Assembly (NCBI GenBank): GCA_963805495.1
Contig: CAWDUQ010000004.1
Coordinates: 744,001-808,000, forward strand
Direction of reading: 5' to 3'
Source: DAHUXD01 sp963805495
GTDB lineage: Bacteria; Acidobacteriota; Thermoanaerobaculia; UBA5066; Gp7-AA6
DNA: 64,000 nucleotides
The notes beneath the pieces are model-generated. The model was not told where the DNA came from and ran no database searches. It worked only from the letters and a program-made list of their open reading frames with translations. A program made the position numbers and the translations under genes. Below are positions 51,275 through 60,128 of the stretch, in pieces. Every line of letters begins with the position of its first letter. The first letter of the stretch is position 1.

Positions 51275-51343
51275 CGCGACCCGGTTTTTCGGGAATATGC
51301 ATTATCCTTCCGCGATTTCTAAACGCGGTTCCCCGAAGCTCGC

Positions 51344-52336
51344 ATGATCGAAGTTCAAAACCTGTCGAAGCGCTATCCGACCCGGCTCGCGGTGGACGAC
51401 GTCACGTTTTCCGTGCGGGAAGGGGAGATCGTCGGCTTCCTCGGCCCCAACGGCGCCGGGAAGACCACGACGATGCGCGTGCTCACGGGATTTCTGCCCC
51501 CGACCTCCGGGACGGCGCGGGTCTCGGGCTTCGACATCGTGACGCAGTCGAACGCGGCCCGCGCGTCCCTCGGGTATCTCCCGGAGTCCGCCGCCGCCTA
51601 CACGGAGATGCGGGTTTCCGAGTATCTGGGGTTCCGGGCCCGGCTGGAAGGCGTCCCGCGGGGCGAAGTGAAGGCCCGGGTCGCGGAGGCGCTCGACCAG
51701 TGCCTCCTGGGGGAGGTCGCGGGTCGCCGGATCGAGAACCTCTCGAAGGGCTTCCGGCAGCGCACCGCGCTCGCCGGGGCGCTCGTCCACCGGCCGCGCG
51801 TCCTGATCCTCGACGAGCCGACGATCGGGCTCGACCCCGTCCAGATCATCAAGATCCGGGAGACGATCCGCCAGCTCGGCAAGGACCGGTCCGTGCTGCT
51901 CTCGACCCACATCCTGCCGGAGGTCGAGGCGGTCTGCGACCGCGTCCTCATCATCGACCGCGGCCGCATCGTCGCGGAGGGAACGCCGTCGGAGCTGCGC
52001 AGCAAGCTCGCGGGCACGCCCGTGGTGCGGGCCGTCCTCCGGGGCGCCGTCGACGCGCGCGAGGCGCTCGCCGGCCTGCCCGGCGTCTCGGCGGTCGATC
52101 TCGAGGCGGCGCCGGAAGAGACGCGGGCCCGGCTGACGTGCCTCCAGGGCGCCGACCCGCGCGAGGACCTCTTCCGCCTCGCGGTCGAGAAGGGTTGGGT
52201 GCTGCGCGAGCTCGCGCGCGAGGCGATGTCCCTCGAGGACGTCTTCGTCCGTCTGACCCGGCGCGATGCGGCGGCCCCGGAGGGCGGCGCACCGGCGCCC
52301 GAGGCGGCGCCGGCCGCGGAGGGGGAGCCGTCGTGA
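51344..52336 (+). CDS. ABC transporter ATPase (GldA-like)
   Basis: The 330-residue protein has Walker A GFLGPNGAGKTTTMRVLTG, signature LSKGFRQRTALAGALVHRP, Walker B LILDEPTIGLDP and the switch region LLSTHILPEVEAV. The signature and LTRRDAAAPE tail match the GldA group. It is the first gene of a four-gene operon continuing with permease, GldG-like and DUF4340 proteins. In Bacteroidota the GldA/F/G set supports gliding; elsewhere the role is unclear. Confidence 0.9.
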   Translation: MIEVQNLSKRYPTRLAVDDVTFSVREGEIVGFLGPNGAGKTTTMRVLTGFLPPTSGTARVSGFDIVTQSNAARASLGYLPESAAAYTEMRVSEYLGFRARLEGVPRGEVKARVAEALDQCLLGEVAGRRIENLSKGFRQRTALAGALVHRPRVLILDEPTIGLDPVQIIKIRETIRQLGKDRSVLLSTHILPEVEAVCDRVLIIDRGRIVAEGTPSELRSKLAGTPVVRAVLRGAVDAREALAGLPGVSAVDLEAAPEETRARLTCLQGADPREDLFRLAVEKGWVLRELAREAMSLEDVFVRLTRRDAAAPEGGAPAPEAAPAAEGEPS

Positions 52337-53073
52337 GAAAGCTCTTCGCCATCGTCGGCCGCGAGTGGCGCGCGTACTTCCTGTCGCCGCTCGCCTACGT
52401 CGTTCTCGCGGCGTTCCTGCTGATGAACGGCTTCATCTTCACCGTCATCGTGAACTTTCTCAACTCGCCCCAGGCCCCGAAGGGCCAGGCCCTGATCCTC
52501 CTGTTCTCGAACACGTACTTCTGGATCTTCAACCTCTTCGTGGTGCCGATCATCGCGATGCGCCTGTTCGCGGAAGAGCGCAAGTCCGGCACGCTCGAGA
52601 TGCTCCTGACGTCGCCCGTGTCGGAGGGGACGGTCGTGCTCGGAAAGTTCCTCGGCGCGCTCGGGTTCTTCCTGACGCTCTGGTTGCCGACGCTCGCGTA
52701 CGTGGCGATCCTGCGCTGGCAGACGCCGATCGATCTCGGGCCGGTCGGCGCGGCCTACCTCGCCGTCGCCCTGATGGGCGCCTATTTCCTGTCGGTCGGG
52801 ATGTTCGCGTCGACCCTCACCAAGAACCAGATCGTCGCGGCGATCTTCGCCTTCGCCATGTTGATCGTGATCTTCTCGGGCGGGCTTCTCCAGTCCGCGG
52901 TGAACGATCCCGAAAAGCGGGAGTTCTTCGCCTACTTCAACGTCTGGGAGCACATGGAGGACTTCGCGCGCGGCGTCGTCGACACGCGGCGCGTCGTCTA
53001 CTACGTCTCCGCCACGATCTTCTTCCTCTTCCTGACGACCGTGTCCGTTTCGGCCAAGAAGGAGACGCCGTGA
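52333..53073 (+). CDS. ABC-2 permease (GldF-like)
   Basis: The 246-residue protein has six hydrophobic segments. It opens REWRAYFLSPLAYVVLAAFLLMNG, followed by IIAMRLFAEERKSGTLEMLLTSPVSEGTVVLGKFLG, the conserved amphipathic segment of GldF/NosY-type permeases. The GTG overlaps the ATPase stop and its own stop overlaps the next GTG, so stoichiometric translation with both neighbours is likely. Confidence 0.9.
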   Translation: MRKLFAIVGREWRAYFLSPLAYVVLAAFLLMNGFIFTVIVNFLNSPQAPKGQALILLFSNTYFWIFNLFVVPIIAMRLFAEERKSGTLEMLLTSPVSEGTVVLGKFLGALGFFLTLWLPTLAYVAILRWQTPIDLGPVGAAYLAVALMGAYFLSVGMFASTLTKNQIVAAIFAFAMLIVIFSGGLLQSAVNDPEKREFFAYFNVWEHMEDFARGVVDTRRVVYYVSATIFFLFLTTVSVSAKKETP

Positions 53074-54536
53074 AGGCCCGGGCCGTCCGCGCCGGAACCT
53101 CCGCCGTGGCCGTCATCCTCGGCGTGGCGCTGCTCGTCGGGATCAACTATCTCTCGGCCCGCCACTGGGCGCGCGGCGACTGGACCTCGACCCGGATCTA
53201 TTCGCTCTCGGAGCAGACCAGGAAGATCCTGGCCGGGTTGAAGAGCCCGGTGCGCGTCACGGTCTTCATGACTTCCGGCGCGCGCCTGTACCAGCCGGTG
53301 CACGAGCTTCTCTCGCGCTACCAGGCGATCTCGCCGAAGATCGAGGTCGAGTACCTCGATCCGACGCGCAACGTCGCCCGCGCCGAAGCCCTGCTGAAGG
53401 AGTTCGGCGTCCGCCAGAACACCGTGGTCTTCCGCTCGGGCGAGCGCAAGAAGTACGTCGAGGAGGACAAGCTCGCCGACTTCGACTTCGCCGCCGCCCA
53501 GATGGGCGGGACGCCGACGATCAAGGCGTTCAAGGGCGAGGAGGCGTTCACCTCCGCCATCCTGGCGGTGTCCGAGCAGAAGCAGCCCAGGATCGTCTTC
53601 ACTCAGGGCCACAACGAGGCGCCGCTCGACTCGACCGAACGGGGGCGCGGGTACTCCGAAGCCAAACAGCTGCTGGAGCGCGACAACATGACCGTCGCGA
53701 CCTGGTCCTCGCTCGGGAAAGACGATCTTCCGGCGGGTACCGACGTCGTCGTCGTCGCCGGCCCGCGGACCGCGTTTCTGGAACCGGAGGCCGGAGCGCT
53801 CGAGAAGTACCTCGCGGCGGGCGGCCATGCCCTGATCCTGCTCGACCCGGTCCTGCCCGGCCCGGGCTCGCCGCCTCCGGAGCTCGGGTTCGCGGCGCTT
53901 CTCGGCAAGTACGGCATCCGGCTCGGCAACGACATCGTGGTCGACCCGTCGAACGCGCTGCCGATGGTGGGCGCCGAGACGGTCCTCGCGAACAAATACG
54001 GGAACCATCCCATCGTGCGGTCACTCTCGGCCGAGGAGCTTCCGGTCGTCTTCCCGCTCGCCCGGTCGGTGACGAAGGCGGAGAAACCGCCGGAAGGCGT
54101 CGCCGAGACGATGCTCGTCGAGACGTCGGCGGAGGGCTGGGGCGAGACGAACCTCAAGGCCCTGGCCGAAGGCAACGGCGCGATCCAGAAGGAGTCCGGG
54201 GACACGCCCGGCCCCGTGTCGATCGCGGTCGCCGTCGGCCCGGCGGACGAGAAGACGGCCGACGGGAAAATCCCGCGCCTCGTCGTCATGGGGAACTCGC
54301 GTTTCGCCGGCGACGGCTCGATCGCCAATGGCGGCAACGGGGTGCTCCTCGCCAACGCCGTCCACTGGCTGACGGGAAGCGAGAAGCAGATCGGGATCGC
54401 CCCGAAGACCATCGAGCAGGCATCGCTCTCGCTGACCGACGCGCAGGTTCGCCGGATCGGCATCTTCGCGATCGTCGGGATGCCGGGCCTCGCCATCCTC
54501 CTCGGTCTCTGGGTCTGGTACCGGCGCAGGGACTGA
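53070..54536 (+). CDS. GldG-like ABC auxiliary protein
   Basis: The 488-residue protein has an N-terminal membrane helix (~residues 8-27), a large periplasmic part containing the ABC-type uncharacterised (GldG) domain: TRIYSLSEQTRKILAGLKSPVRVTVF, SPKIEVEYLDPTRN, FTQGHNEAPLDSTERGRGYSEA and HALILLDPVLPG, and a C-terminal membrane helix ending WYRRRD. It is encoded between the permease and the DUF4340 protein, as in many genomes outside Bacteroidota. Exact function is not established. Confidence 0.88.
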   Translation: MKARAVRAGTSAVAVILGVALLVGINYLSARHWARGDWTSTRIYSLSEQTRKILAGLKSPVRVTVFMTSGARLYQPVHELLSRYQAISPKIEVEYLDPTRNVARAEALLKEFGVRQNTVVFRSGERKKYVEEDKLADFDFAAAQMGGTPTIKAFKGEEAFTSAILAVSEQKQPRIVFTQGHNEAPLDSTERGRGYSEAKQLLERDNMTVATWSSLGKDDLPAGTDVVVVAGPRTAFLEPEAGALEKYLAAGGHALILLDPVLPGPGSPPPELGFAALLGKYGIRLGNDIVVDPSNALPMVGAETVLANKYGNHPIVRSLSAEELPVVFPLARSVTKAEKPPEGVAETMLVETSAEGWGETNLKALAEGNGAIQKESGDTPGPVSIAVAVGPADEKTADGKIPRLVVMGNSRFAGDGSIANGGNGVLLANAVHWLTGSEKQIGIAPKTIEQASLSLTDAQVRRIGIFAIVGMPGLAILLGLWVWYRRRD

Positions 54537-54543
54537 TCCGGCC

Positions 54544-55890
54544 GTGTCTGCCCGCAAGCTCCTCGCCCTCACGGCCGTCGTGGCGGCGCTGTTCGCGTTC
54601 ATCTTCTTCTTCGAGCGCAAGATGCCGTCCACGGCCGAGCGCCAGCGCAAGGGCAACCTCTACTGGGACCTTCCCGAGGATCGGTTGACGGACCTGACAC
54701 TGACGCGGGGCACCGAAACGGTCGAGCTCGCGAGGGCCGAGGGTGCTCCCTGGCGGATGGTCAAGCCCGACAAGTACCCCGCGGACCCCTTCGCCGTGAA
54801 CAGCGCCGCCGGCGAGTTGACGGACCTGAAGCAGGCCTCGGTCGATTCGGCCGAGGCGCGGCCCCAGGACTACGGACTCGATCACCCGGTGGCGACGGCG
54901 AAGCTCACCTGGACCGACGCCGCGGACCCGTCGGCCGTCAGGACGCGGACGATCGAGTTCGGCGTCGACATCCCCGGCACCGACATCACCGCCGCGCGCG
55001 TGGCGGGGCAGTCGACGGTGCTCTTCGTGCCCTCGTCCGCCCTGGCCGCCGTCAAGAAGCCGGTCGACGACTTCCGGAGCCGCGACCTCTTCGGCGGGCG
55101 TTCGGCCGACGTCAGCCGCGTCGAGATCCTTCGGGGCCGAGGCCGCCTGGTCCTGTTCCGGAGGGACGGGGCCTGGTGGCTTTCGGAGCCCGTCGCGGAC
55201 CTCGCCGACTCGGGGGAAGCGGACCGGCTCGTCGGCCAGCTGACCGGGCTCCGAACCCTCGAGTTCATCCATCCGGCCGATGACCTCGCCGCGCTTTCGC
55301 TGCAGACTCCCCTCTATCGCGTGAGCCTGACGGGAGAGAAAGGCGCCGTGACCTCGGTCGACTTCGGGGCGACCCGCTCGGACGGCAACTCGGTCTACGC
55401 CCGCAAGGACGGCCGGGTCCAGACGGTCGATCAGGAGATCGTGGCCGAGCTCTCCAAGGAGTCCGAGCCGTTCCGAAGCTCCACTCTGGTCGCCTTCAAC
55501 CGCGGCGACGTGACGTCCGTGGAAGCCGATTTCGAAAGCGACAAACACATCCTGACGCGGGACGACACCGGCTGGTCGTCGGGTGGACGGCCGGTCCTCG
55601 CGTCGGCCGTGGACGACGTCCTGAACGCGGTCGCGGCGTTGAAAAGCAAGGGCTTCGTCGACGACGCCGGGGTCCGGGCGCTTGCGCCGCCGGCCGCGAC
55701 CGTGATCGTCCGGACGAAGACCGGGCCGCCGTGGACGATCGGCCTGCGGCCGCGCGCGGGCGAGCTCGTCGCAACCGTCTCCTCGCGTCCGGGAGGCTTC
55801 GTGGTCGAGGGGGACGTGTCGGGCAAGCTCGGCGCGGTCTTCGCGCGGGCCGTGACGCCGCCCACGCCGGTTCCGACGAAAAAGCCCTAG
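54544..55890 (+). CDS. DUF4340 domain protein linked to Gld-like ABC system
   Basis: The 448-residue protein has an N-terminal membrane helix (LALTAVVAALFAFIFFFE) and repeated DUF4340 units: RLTDLTLTRGTETVELARAEGAPWRMVKPDKYPAD, VEILRGRGRLVLFRRDGAWWLSEP, and a third weaker unit from ~residue 330. The rest is predicted periplasmic and beta-rich. DUF4340 proteins regularly follow GldG-like genes, so it probably belongs to the same envelope complex. GTG start is 7 nt after the previous stop. Confidence 0.88.
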   Translation: MSARKLLALTAVVAALFAFIFFFERKMPSTAERQRKGNLYWDLPEDRLTDLTLTRGTETVELARAEGAPWRMVKPDKYPADPFAVNSAAGELTDLKQASVDSAEARPQDYGLDHPVATAKLTWTDAADPSAVRTRTIEFGVDIPGTDITAARVAGQSTVLFVPSSALAAVKKPVDDFRSRDLFGGRSADVSRVEILRGRGRLVLFRRDGAWWLSEPVADLADSGEADRLVGQLTGLRTLEFIHPADDLAALSLQTPLYRVSLTGEKGAVTSVDFGATRSDGNSVYARKDGRVQTVDQEIVAELSKESEPFRSSTLVAFNRGDVTSVEADFESDKHILTRDDTGWSSGGRPVLASAVDDVLNAVAALKSKGFVDDAGVRALAPPAATVIVRTKTGPPWTIGLRPRAGELVATVSSRPGGFVVEGDVSGKLGAVFARAVTPPTPVPTKKP

Positions 55891-55896
55891 CCCGGC

Positions 55897-57333
55897 CTAA
55901 CGCTTTCCGGTCAGGTGGGGGGCCTTCTTGGTCGCCTCGGCCTCGAGATCGGCGATCCGCTTCTGGCGCTTGGCTTCCTTCTCGTCGGAGGCCTTGGTCT
56001 TCTTCTCCTTGGCTTTCGAGAAGGACGTCGAAAGGGAAAAGAGCAGCCCGCGGCCCTTGGGCGCCTTGGCGCGCCGAGCCGTCGCTCCCCAGAACTTCGT
56101 CCTCTTGAAGATCGCCTCCGAGAAGTCGGAGTTGGCGAGGTCCGCTCCCGACAGGTCGGCGTCCGTGAAGTTGGCGCCGATCGCCCGGGCGAACCGGAAG
56201 TCGGCTTCTCGCAGACTCGCCCCCGTGAAATTGGCCCCGATCAGCAGGGCGCCGGACAGGTCGGCGTCGAACCCCTTGCCGTTGCTGAAGTCGGCGCGCT
56301 TGAGATTGGCCTGGCGGAAGCTGCCGAGGGAGAGGTCCGCCCGCGAGAAGTTGACGCCCTCGGCCTGGACCTCGCCGAGGTCGGCGCCCGAAAACGAGGC
56401 GCCGACGAAGGAGTACGGCTTGAGATTGGCCCGCCGCAGCACGGCCCGCGAGAGGTCCGCGTTCTGGAAGTTCGCCTTCTCGAAGCGGGCCGAGCGCAGG
56501 TCGACCTCGGTCAGCTTCGCGTCCGAGAAGCTCACGTCGGTGCCGCCGGCGTCCAGAAAGATGGCGCGACGCAGGTCGGCTTTGCGAACCTTGGCGCGGT
56601 CGAAGCCGGCCGCGGTGAAGTTCGCCTCGACGGCCGAGACCATCTCCAGGTCGGCGTCGGTGAACTCCGCCCGCTCGCAGTCGGCCGCGTTCAGGGCGGC
56701 CTGCCGGAGGATCGCGCCGGCGAAGTTGGCCTTTCGGAGGTCCGCCCCGGTCAGGTCGGCCGTCTTGAGGTTTGCGCCGGCGAAGTTCGCGTTGGGGAAA
56801 GAGCCGCGCACGGCCGAGACGCCCTCGAAGACCGCGCGCGAGAGGTCGGCGCCGTCGAAGTGCGCGCCGGCGACCTTTACGCCGCGGAAATTCACGTCGC
56901 TCAGGACGGCCCCGGCGAGGTTGGCGTTGGAGAGGTCGGCGCCCTCGAGGCGGGTGAACGAGAGGTCGGCGCCGGCGAGGTCTGCCCCGACGAGCGCGGC
57001 GTTCTGAAGCGAGGCCGAGCGAAAACGGGCCCCCGCGAAGAAAACGCCCGAGAAGTCGAGAAAGTCGAGCGCGCAGTGCTCGAAAATGGCGCCGGCGGCC
57101 TGGGCGCCGGCGAACTTCGTGTTGCGCAGCGTCGCGCGCGTCAGGTCCGTGCCGGCCAGGTTGGCCTTCGAGAGGTCCGCGCGCGTCAGGTCCGCGCGCT
57201 TCAGGTTCCTCCCGGAAAGATCTTTCCCCGCGAGCTCGGCGCCGGTCAGATCGGGCGTGACGTTGGGGTTCCTGGCGCGCCAGTCGTTCCACTCCGGCGA
57301 GAGGAGGATCCGCTGATGCTCCGGGTTGGCCAT
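55897..57333 (-). CDS. Large pentapeptide-repeat protein with basic tail
   Basis: The 478-residue protein is dominated by tandem A[DN]Lxx pentapeptides from ~residue 28 to ~410 (for example LSGRNLKRADLTRADLSKAN), predicting a long right-handed quadrilateral beta-helix of about 19 turns. The N-terminus has EWNDWRARNPNVTPDL, a capping motif. The last ~55 residues are lysine-rich and helical (EKKTKASDEKEAKRQKRIA). No signal peptide is visible, so it is cytoplasmic. It shares a 50-bp divergent promoter region with the AAA ATPase gene; the relation is untested. Confidence 0.9.
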   Translation of the reverse strand: MANPEHQRILLSPEWNDWRARNPNVTPDLTGAELAGKDLSGRNLKRADLTRADLSKANLAGTDLTRATLRNTKFAGAQAAGAIFEHCALDFLDFSGVFFAGARFRSASLQNAALVGADLAGADLSFTRLEGADLSNANLAGAVLSDVNFRGVKVAGAHFDGADLSRAVFEGVSAVRGSFPNANFAGANLKTADLTGADLRKANFAGAILRQAALNAADCERAEFTDADLEMVSAVEANFTAAGFDRAKVRKADLRRAIFLDAGGTDVSFSDAKLTEVDLRSARFEKANFQNADLSRAVLRRANLKPYSFVGASFSGADLGEVQAEGVNFSRADLSLGSFRQANLKRADFSNGKGFDADLSGALLIGANFTGASLREADFRFARAIGANFTDADLSGADLANSDFSEAIFKRTKFWGATARRAKAPKGRGLLFSLSTSFSKAKEKKTKASDEKEAKRQKRIADLEAEATKKAPHLTGKR

Positions 57334-57341
57334 GGGCGGCC

Positions 57342-57347
57342 ATTGTA
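57342..57347 (-). promoter_or_regulatory. -10 box (TACAAT) of the pentapeptide-repeat gene
   Basis: TACAAT on the reverse strand ends 8 nt before the ATG at 57333, again implying a leaderless mRNA. Confidence 0.45.
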
Positions 57348-57370
57348 ACCGGCCCGCCGCGCAGGCGCGT

Positions 57371-57376
57371 TACAAT
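57371..57376 (+). promoter_or_regulatory. -10 box (TACAAT) of the AAA ATPase gene
   Basis: TACAAT ends 7 nt before the ATG at 57384. It is 23 bp from the opposite-strand box at 57342-57347, so RNA polymerase footprints would overlap and the two genes may compete or be coregulated. Confidence 0.5.
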
Positions 57377-57383
57377 CCCGGCC

Positions 57384-58889
57384 ATGAGCACCGCCGCGAC
57401 GTCGCCCCTGGTTGCGGCCCCTTCGAAGGCGATGGAGCGCATCCGGAAGGCGCTGGCCGGCGGGCACCCGCTCATCTATGTGCTCTCGTGGGAGGAGTCG
57501 CGCGTCGAGCGGCTCACGCAGCACCTCGCCAAGACGTTCTACGGCGCGCCCTGCCCGTTCGGCGTCTGGTCCATCGTCGATGGCCTCGTCGTGGACGGTG
57601 CGCCGGTCCCCGGGACGCAGGATCCCGTCAAGGCGCTCGAGGCCATCCTCAATGCGAGCGGCAAGGGTTTCTATCTTCTCAAGGACTTTCCGACCGGGGG
57701 CGAGGGGCATCCGGACGTCGTTCGCCGGATACGCGACCTGTACCGGGCGCTCAAGGACCGCGGCCGCCACGTGCTTTTCGTGTCACCGCGCCTGGCGATT
57801 CCCGAAGAGGCGAAGAAGGAGATGTACGTCGTCGAGTACGAGCTCCCCGACGACGCCGAGATCGGAAAGCTGCTCGAGGCGCACCTGCGGCGAAGGCTGT
57901 CGGTCGACATCGACGAGGCCTCGATGCGGCGGCTCGGCCTCGCGATGCGCGGCCTGACCGCCGACGAGATCGGGCACCTGGTGTCCAAGACGTTCTCTTC
58001 GCGCAAGGCCTTCGACGAGACGGCTTACTTCGAGGTCCTCGCGGAGAAGGAGCAGATGTCGCGCAAGGAGGGCGTGCTGGAGTTCGTGCCGCCGCGCTTC
58101 TCGCTCGACGACGTCGGCGGGTACGACGTCCTCAAGGCCTGGCTCGTGAAACGCCAGGCGCTCTTCTCGCGCGACGCGCTCGATGCCGGAATTCCGATCC
58201 CGAAGGGGATCCTTCTCATGGGCATCTCCGGCTGCGGAAAGAGCCTGTGCGTTAAGACGATCTCGACCCTCTGGAACCTGCCCCTCTTCCGGCTCGACAT
58301 GAACGCCGTTTTCGGCACGGACAATCCCGAACTGACGTTCCTCCGGGCGCTCCGCGCCGTCGAGGCCGTCTCGCCGGCGGTGCTCTGGATCGACGAGATC
58401 GAGATGGGGGTCGGGGGCTACCGCGAGGGCCAGGATGCGTCGATGTCTCGGATCTTCTCGGGTTTCCTGACCTGGATGCAGGAGAAGTCCGCGCTCGTGT
58501 TCGTGGCCGCGACCGCGAACCGGATTCACCTGCTTCCCGCCGAGATCATCCGCAAGGGGCGCTTCGATCAGGTCTTCTTCGTCGACCTGCCGAAGGAGGA
58601 GGAGCGCAAGCAGATCTTCGCGATCCACCTGAAGAAAGCCCGGTGCGACGTGAGCCGTTTCGACCTCGTCTTCCTCTCCAAGGCGACCAACGGTTGGAAC
58701 GGAGCCGAGATCGAGCAGGCCGTCATCTCGGGGGTGGTCGACGCATACGCCGAGAACCGGACGCTGAACGAAGACGACATGTACAAGATGATCTCGGCCA
58801 CGGTGCCCCTCGCCGTGACCATGGAAGAGCAGATCAAGCAGATCCGCAGCTGGGCGCACGAGCGGGCGCTGAACGCATCGTCGGGCTGA
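57384..58889 (+). CDS. AAA-family ATPase (Ycf46-like)
   Basis: The 501-residue protein has a ~220-residue N-terminal domain and a C-terminal AAA module with Walker A GILLMGISGCGKSLCVKTI (~residue 280), Walker B AVLWIDEIEMGVGG, sensor VFVAATANRIHLLP and the arginine region RKGRFDQVFFVDLPKEEER. The N-terminal part (HPLIYVLSWEESRVERLTQHL and RVLFVSPRL-type sequence) is as in Ycf46-like ATPases. It lacks a protease domain. Role is unknown in bacteria; remodelling of a protein complex is likely. Short leader, ATG 7 nt after TACAAT. Confidence 0.88.
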   Translation: MSTAATSPLVAAPSKAMERIRKALAGGHPLIYVLSWEESRVERLTQHLAKTFYGAPCPFGVWSIVDGLVVDGAPVPGTQDPVKALEAILNASGKGFYLLKDFPTGGEGHPDVVRRIRDLYRALKDRGRHVLFVSPRLAIPEEAKKEMYVVEYELPDDAEIGKLLEAHLRRRLSVDIDEASMRRLGLAMRGLTADEIGHLVSKTFSSRKAFDETAYFEVLAEKEQMSRKEGVLEFVPPRFSLDDVGGYDVLKAWLVKRQALFSRDALDAGIPIPKGILLMGISGCGKSLCVKTISTLWNLPLFRLDMNAVFGTDNPELTFLRALRAVEAVSPAVLWIDEIEMGVGGYREGQDASMSRIFSGFLTWMQEKSALVFVAATANRIHLLPAEIIRKGRFDQVFFVDLPKEEERKQIFAIHLKKARCDVSRFDLVFLSKATNGWNGAEIEQAVISGVVDAYAENRTLNEDDMYKMISATVPLAVTMEEQIKQIRSWAHERALNASSG

Positions 58890-58993
58890 CGCCCTCGCCG
58901 TGAGGCGGCCCTCCCGGCCGGCGGGGCTTCTTTGCCTGCCGGTCCGCGGAGCGAGGGGTCGCGGGCTGGAGTTGCGTCGGCAGCGGTTCGAGT

Positions 58994-59638
58994 TCAGTTC
59001 CGTCGCGGGTCGAGCTCGTCCGGCCGGAACGGCGCCAGGAAGCGCAGCCGGCCCTGCCATTCGAGCATCCGCCCCGCTAGGGCCTCGAAACGCGCGGCCA
59101 CCGAGTCGATCTCGAGAAGGGCCTGGAGCTCGGCCGGCGTGTAGCGCAGGCGAAGGGCGATCTCGGAGGCGAGACGTTCGGTCGGCAGCCCCTCCTCCGG
59201 CAGTGGTGGAAGCCCGAGTTCCCGGGCGATGACGTCGAAGAGCGCCGTGGCGGCGCCGGTGACGCGACCCTCCTCGGCCCGCCCGGAAAACGGCACCGAG
59301 CGGACCTCCTCCACGCGGGCGACGCGGTAGGGGCCGGACGGCGTCTCCTCGAGGACGCGATAGCGGAACCGCCCTTCGAGGAGGATGTTGTAGCGTCCGT
59401 CCTCGAGCTCCTCCGACTCGATGATCTCGCCGCCCCCGCCGACGGGATAGATACGGGGATCCTGGCCTTCCCCGGCCGCCTCCCAGCCGGGGTAGAGCAT
59501 GGCCATCCCGATCGTCCGGTCGCCGGCGAGCGCGTCGGCGACCATCGCGCGATAACGCGGCTCGAAGATGTGAAGGGGCAGCATGGTCCCCGGCATGAGC
59601 ACGACGCCGGGAAGCGGAAAGAGCGGGATGCGCCTCAT
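58994..59638 (-). CDS. Lon N-terminal-like substrate-binding protein
   Basis: The 214-residue protein is a free-standing Lon substrate-binding (LAN/PUA-like) domain: IPLFPLPGVVLMPGTMLPLHIFEPRYRAMV, a glycine-rich loop GGGGEIIESEELEDGRYNILLEGRFRY, and helices to the end. The ATPase and protease parts of Lon are absent. Such proteins may act as adaptors, but the family's function is unknown. The ATG overlaps the cytochrome gene's stop (ATGA). Confidence 0.9.
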   Translation of the reverse strand: MRRIPLFPLPGVVLMPGTMLPLHIFEPRYRAMVADALAGDRTIGMAMLYPGWEAAGEGQDPRIYPVGGGGEIIESEELEDGRYNILLEGRFRYRVLEETPSGPYRVARVEEVRSVPFSGRAEEGRVTGAATALFDVIARELGLPPLPEEGLPTERLASEIALRLRYTPAELQALLEIDSVAARFEALAGRMLEWQGRLRFLAPFRPDELDPRRN

Positions 59639-60033
59639 GGCCGGCCCGGCGCGGCGGGGTGGGGCGCCGACCCGTCCGGCGCGGATTTCGAGAGCGCGAG
59701 AACGTAGGCCACGGTCTGCCGGATCTCCTCGTCGGTCAGTTTACCCTCGAACTTCGGCATCGGATCGTGCCCCTGGCGGATCTGCCGCTCGATCGCCTCC
59801 GCCGAACCGTCCGAGCGCCAGCGTCCGTCGAGGAGGTTGGCGTAGGGAAAGTGCCCGGCCACGATGGTGCGGCCGTTCCCGTTGTCGTTGTGGCAGGAAG
59901 CGCACTTGCGCTCGTAGATGCGGCGCCCCGCCGCCTGGTCGCGGTCGCCGCGCGCTCCGTCGGGCAGCGGTTCGTTGTTGCACGCCACCGCGAGGCCGCC
60001 GAGCAGCACCGCGAAGAAGGCCCGGAAGCGCAC
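59635..60033 (-). CDS. Lipoprotein cytochrome c (class I, mono-haem)
   Basis: The 132-residue protein has a lipoprotein signal ending LAVAC (Cys18), then one haem-binding CASCH (44-48) in YERKCASCHNDNGNG and a distal methionine candidate in DPMPKFEGKLTDEEIRQ. It is probably anchored in a membrane and passes electrons in the periplasm. The GTG start is 7 nt after TAGACT. It is cotranscribed with the Lon-like domain protein, and a ferredoxin gene is divergent. Confidence 0.88.
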   Translation of the reverse strand: MRFRAFFAVLLGGLAVACNNEPLPDGARGDRDQAAGRRIYERKCASCHNDNGNGRTIVAGHFPYANLLDGRWRSDGSAEAIERQIRQGHDPMPKFEGKLTDEEIRQTVAYVLALSKSAPDGSAPHPAAPGRP

Positions 60034-60040
60034 GCGCGGC

Positions 60041-60046
60041 AGTCTA
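60041..60046 (-). promoter_or_regulatory. -10 box (TAGACT) of the cytochrome c operon
   Basis: TAGACT on the reverse strand ends 7 nt before the GTG at 60033, a further example of the leaderless pattern. Confidence 0.45.
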
Positions 60047-60089
60047 GCGCAGGGATCCCGGCCGGCCCGGCTCTTGACCGAACCTTCAT

Positions 60090-60118
60090 TTGGCCGGCAC
60101 CCGGGGCCGTGCTAAGGT
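60090..60118 (+). promoter_or_regulatory. Promoter of the ferredoxin gene
   Basis: TTGGCC (60090-60095) and TAAGGT (60113-60118) are separated by exactly 17 bp. The GTG of the ferredoxin gene is 10 nt after the -10 box, so the leader is at most a few bases. Confidence 0.4.
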
Positions 60119-60128
60119 TCCCGCCCTC

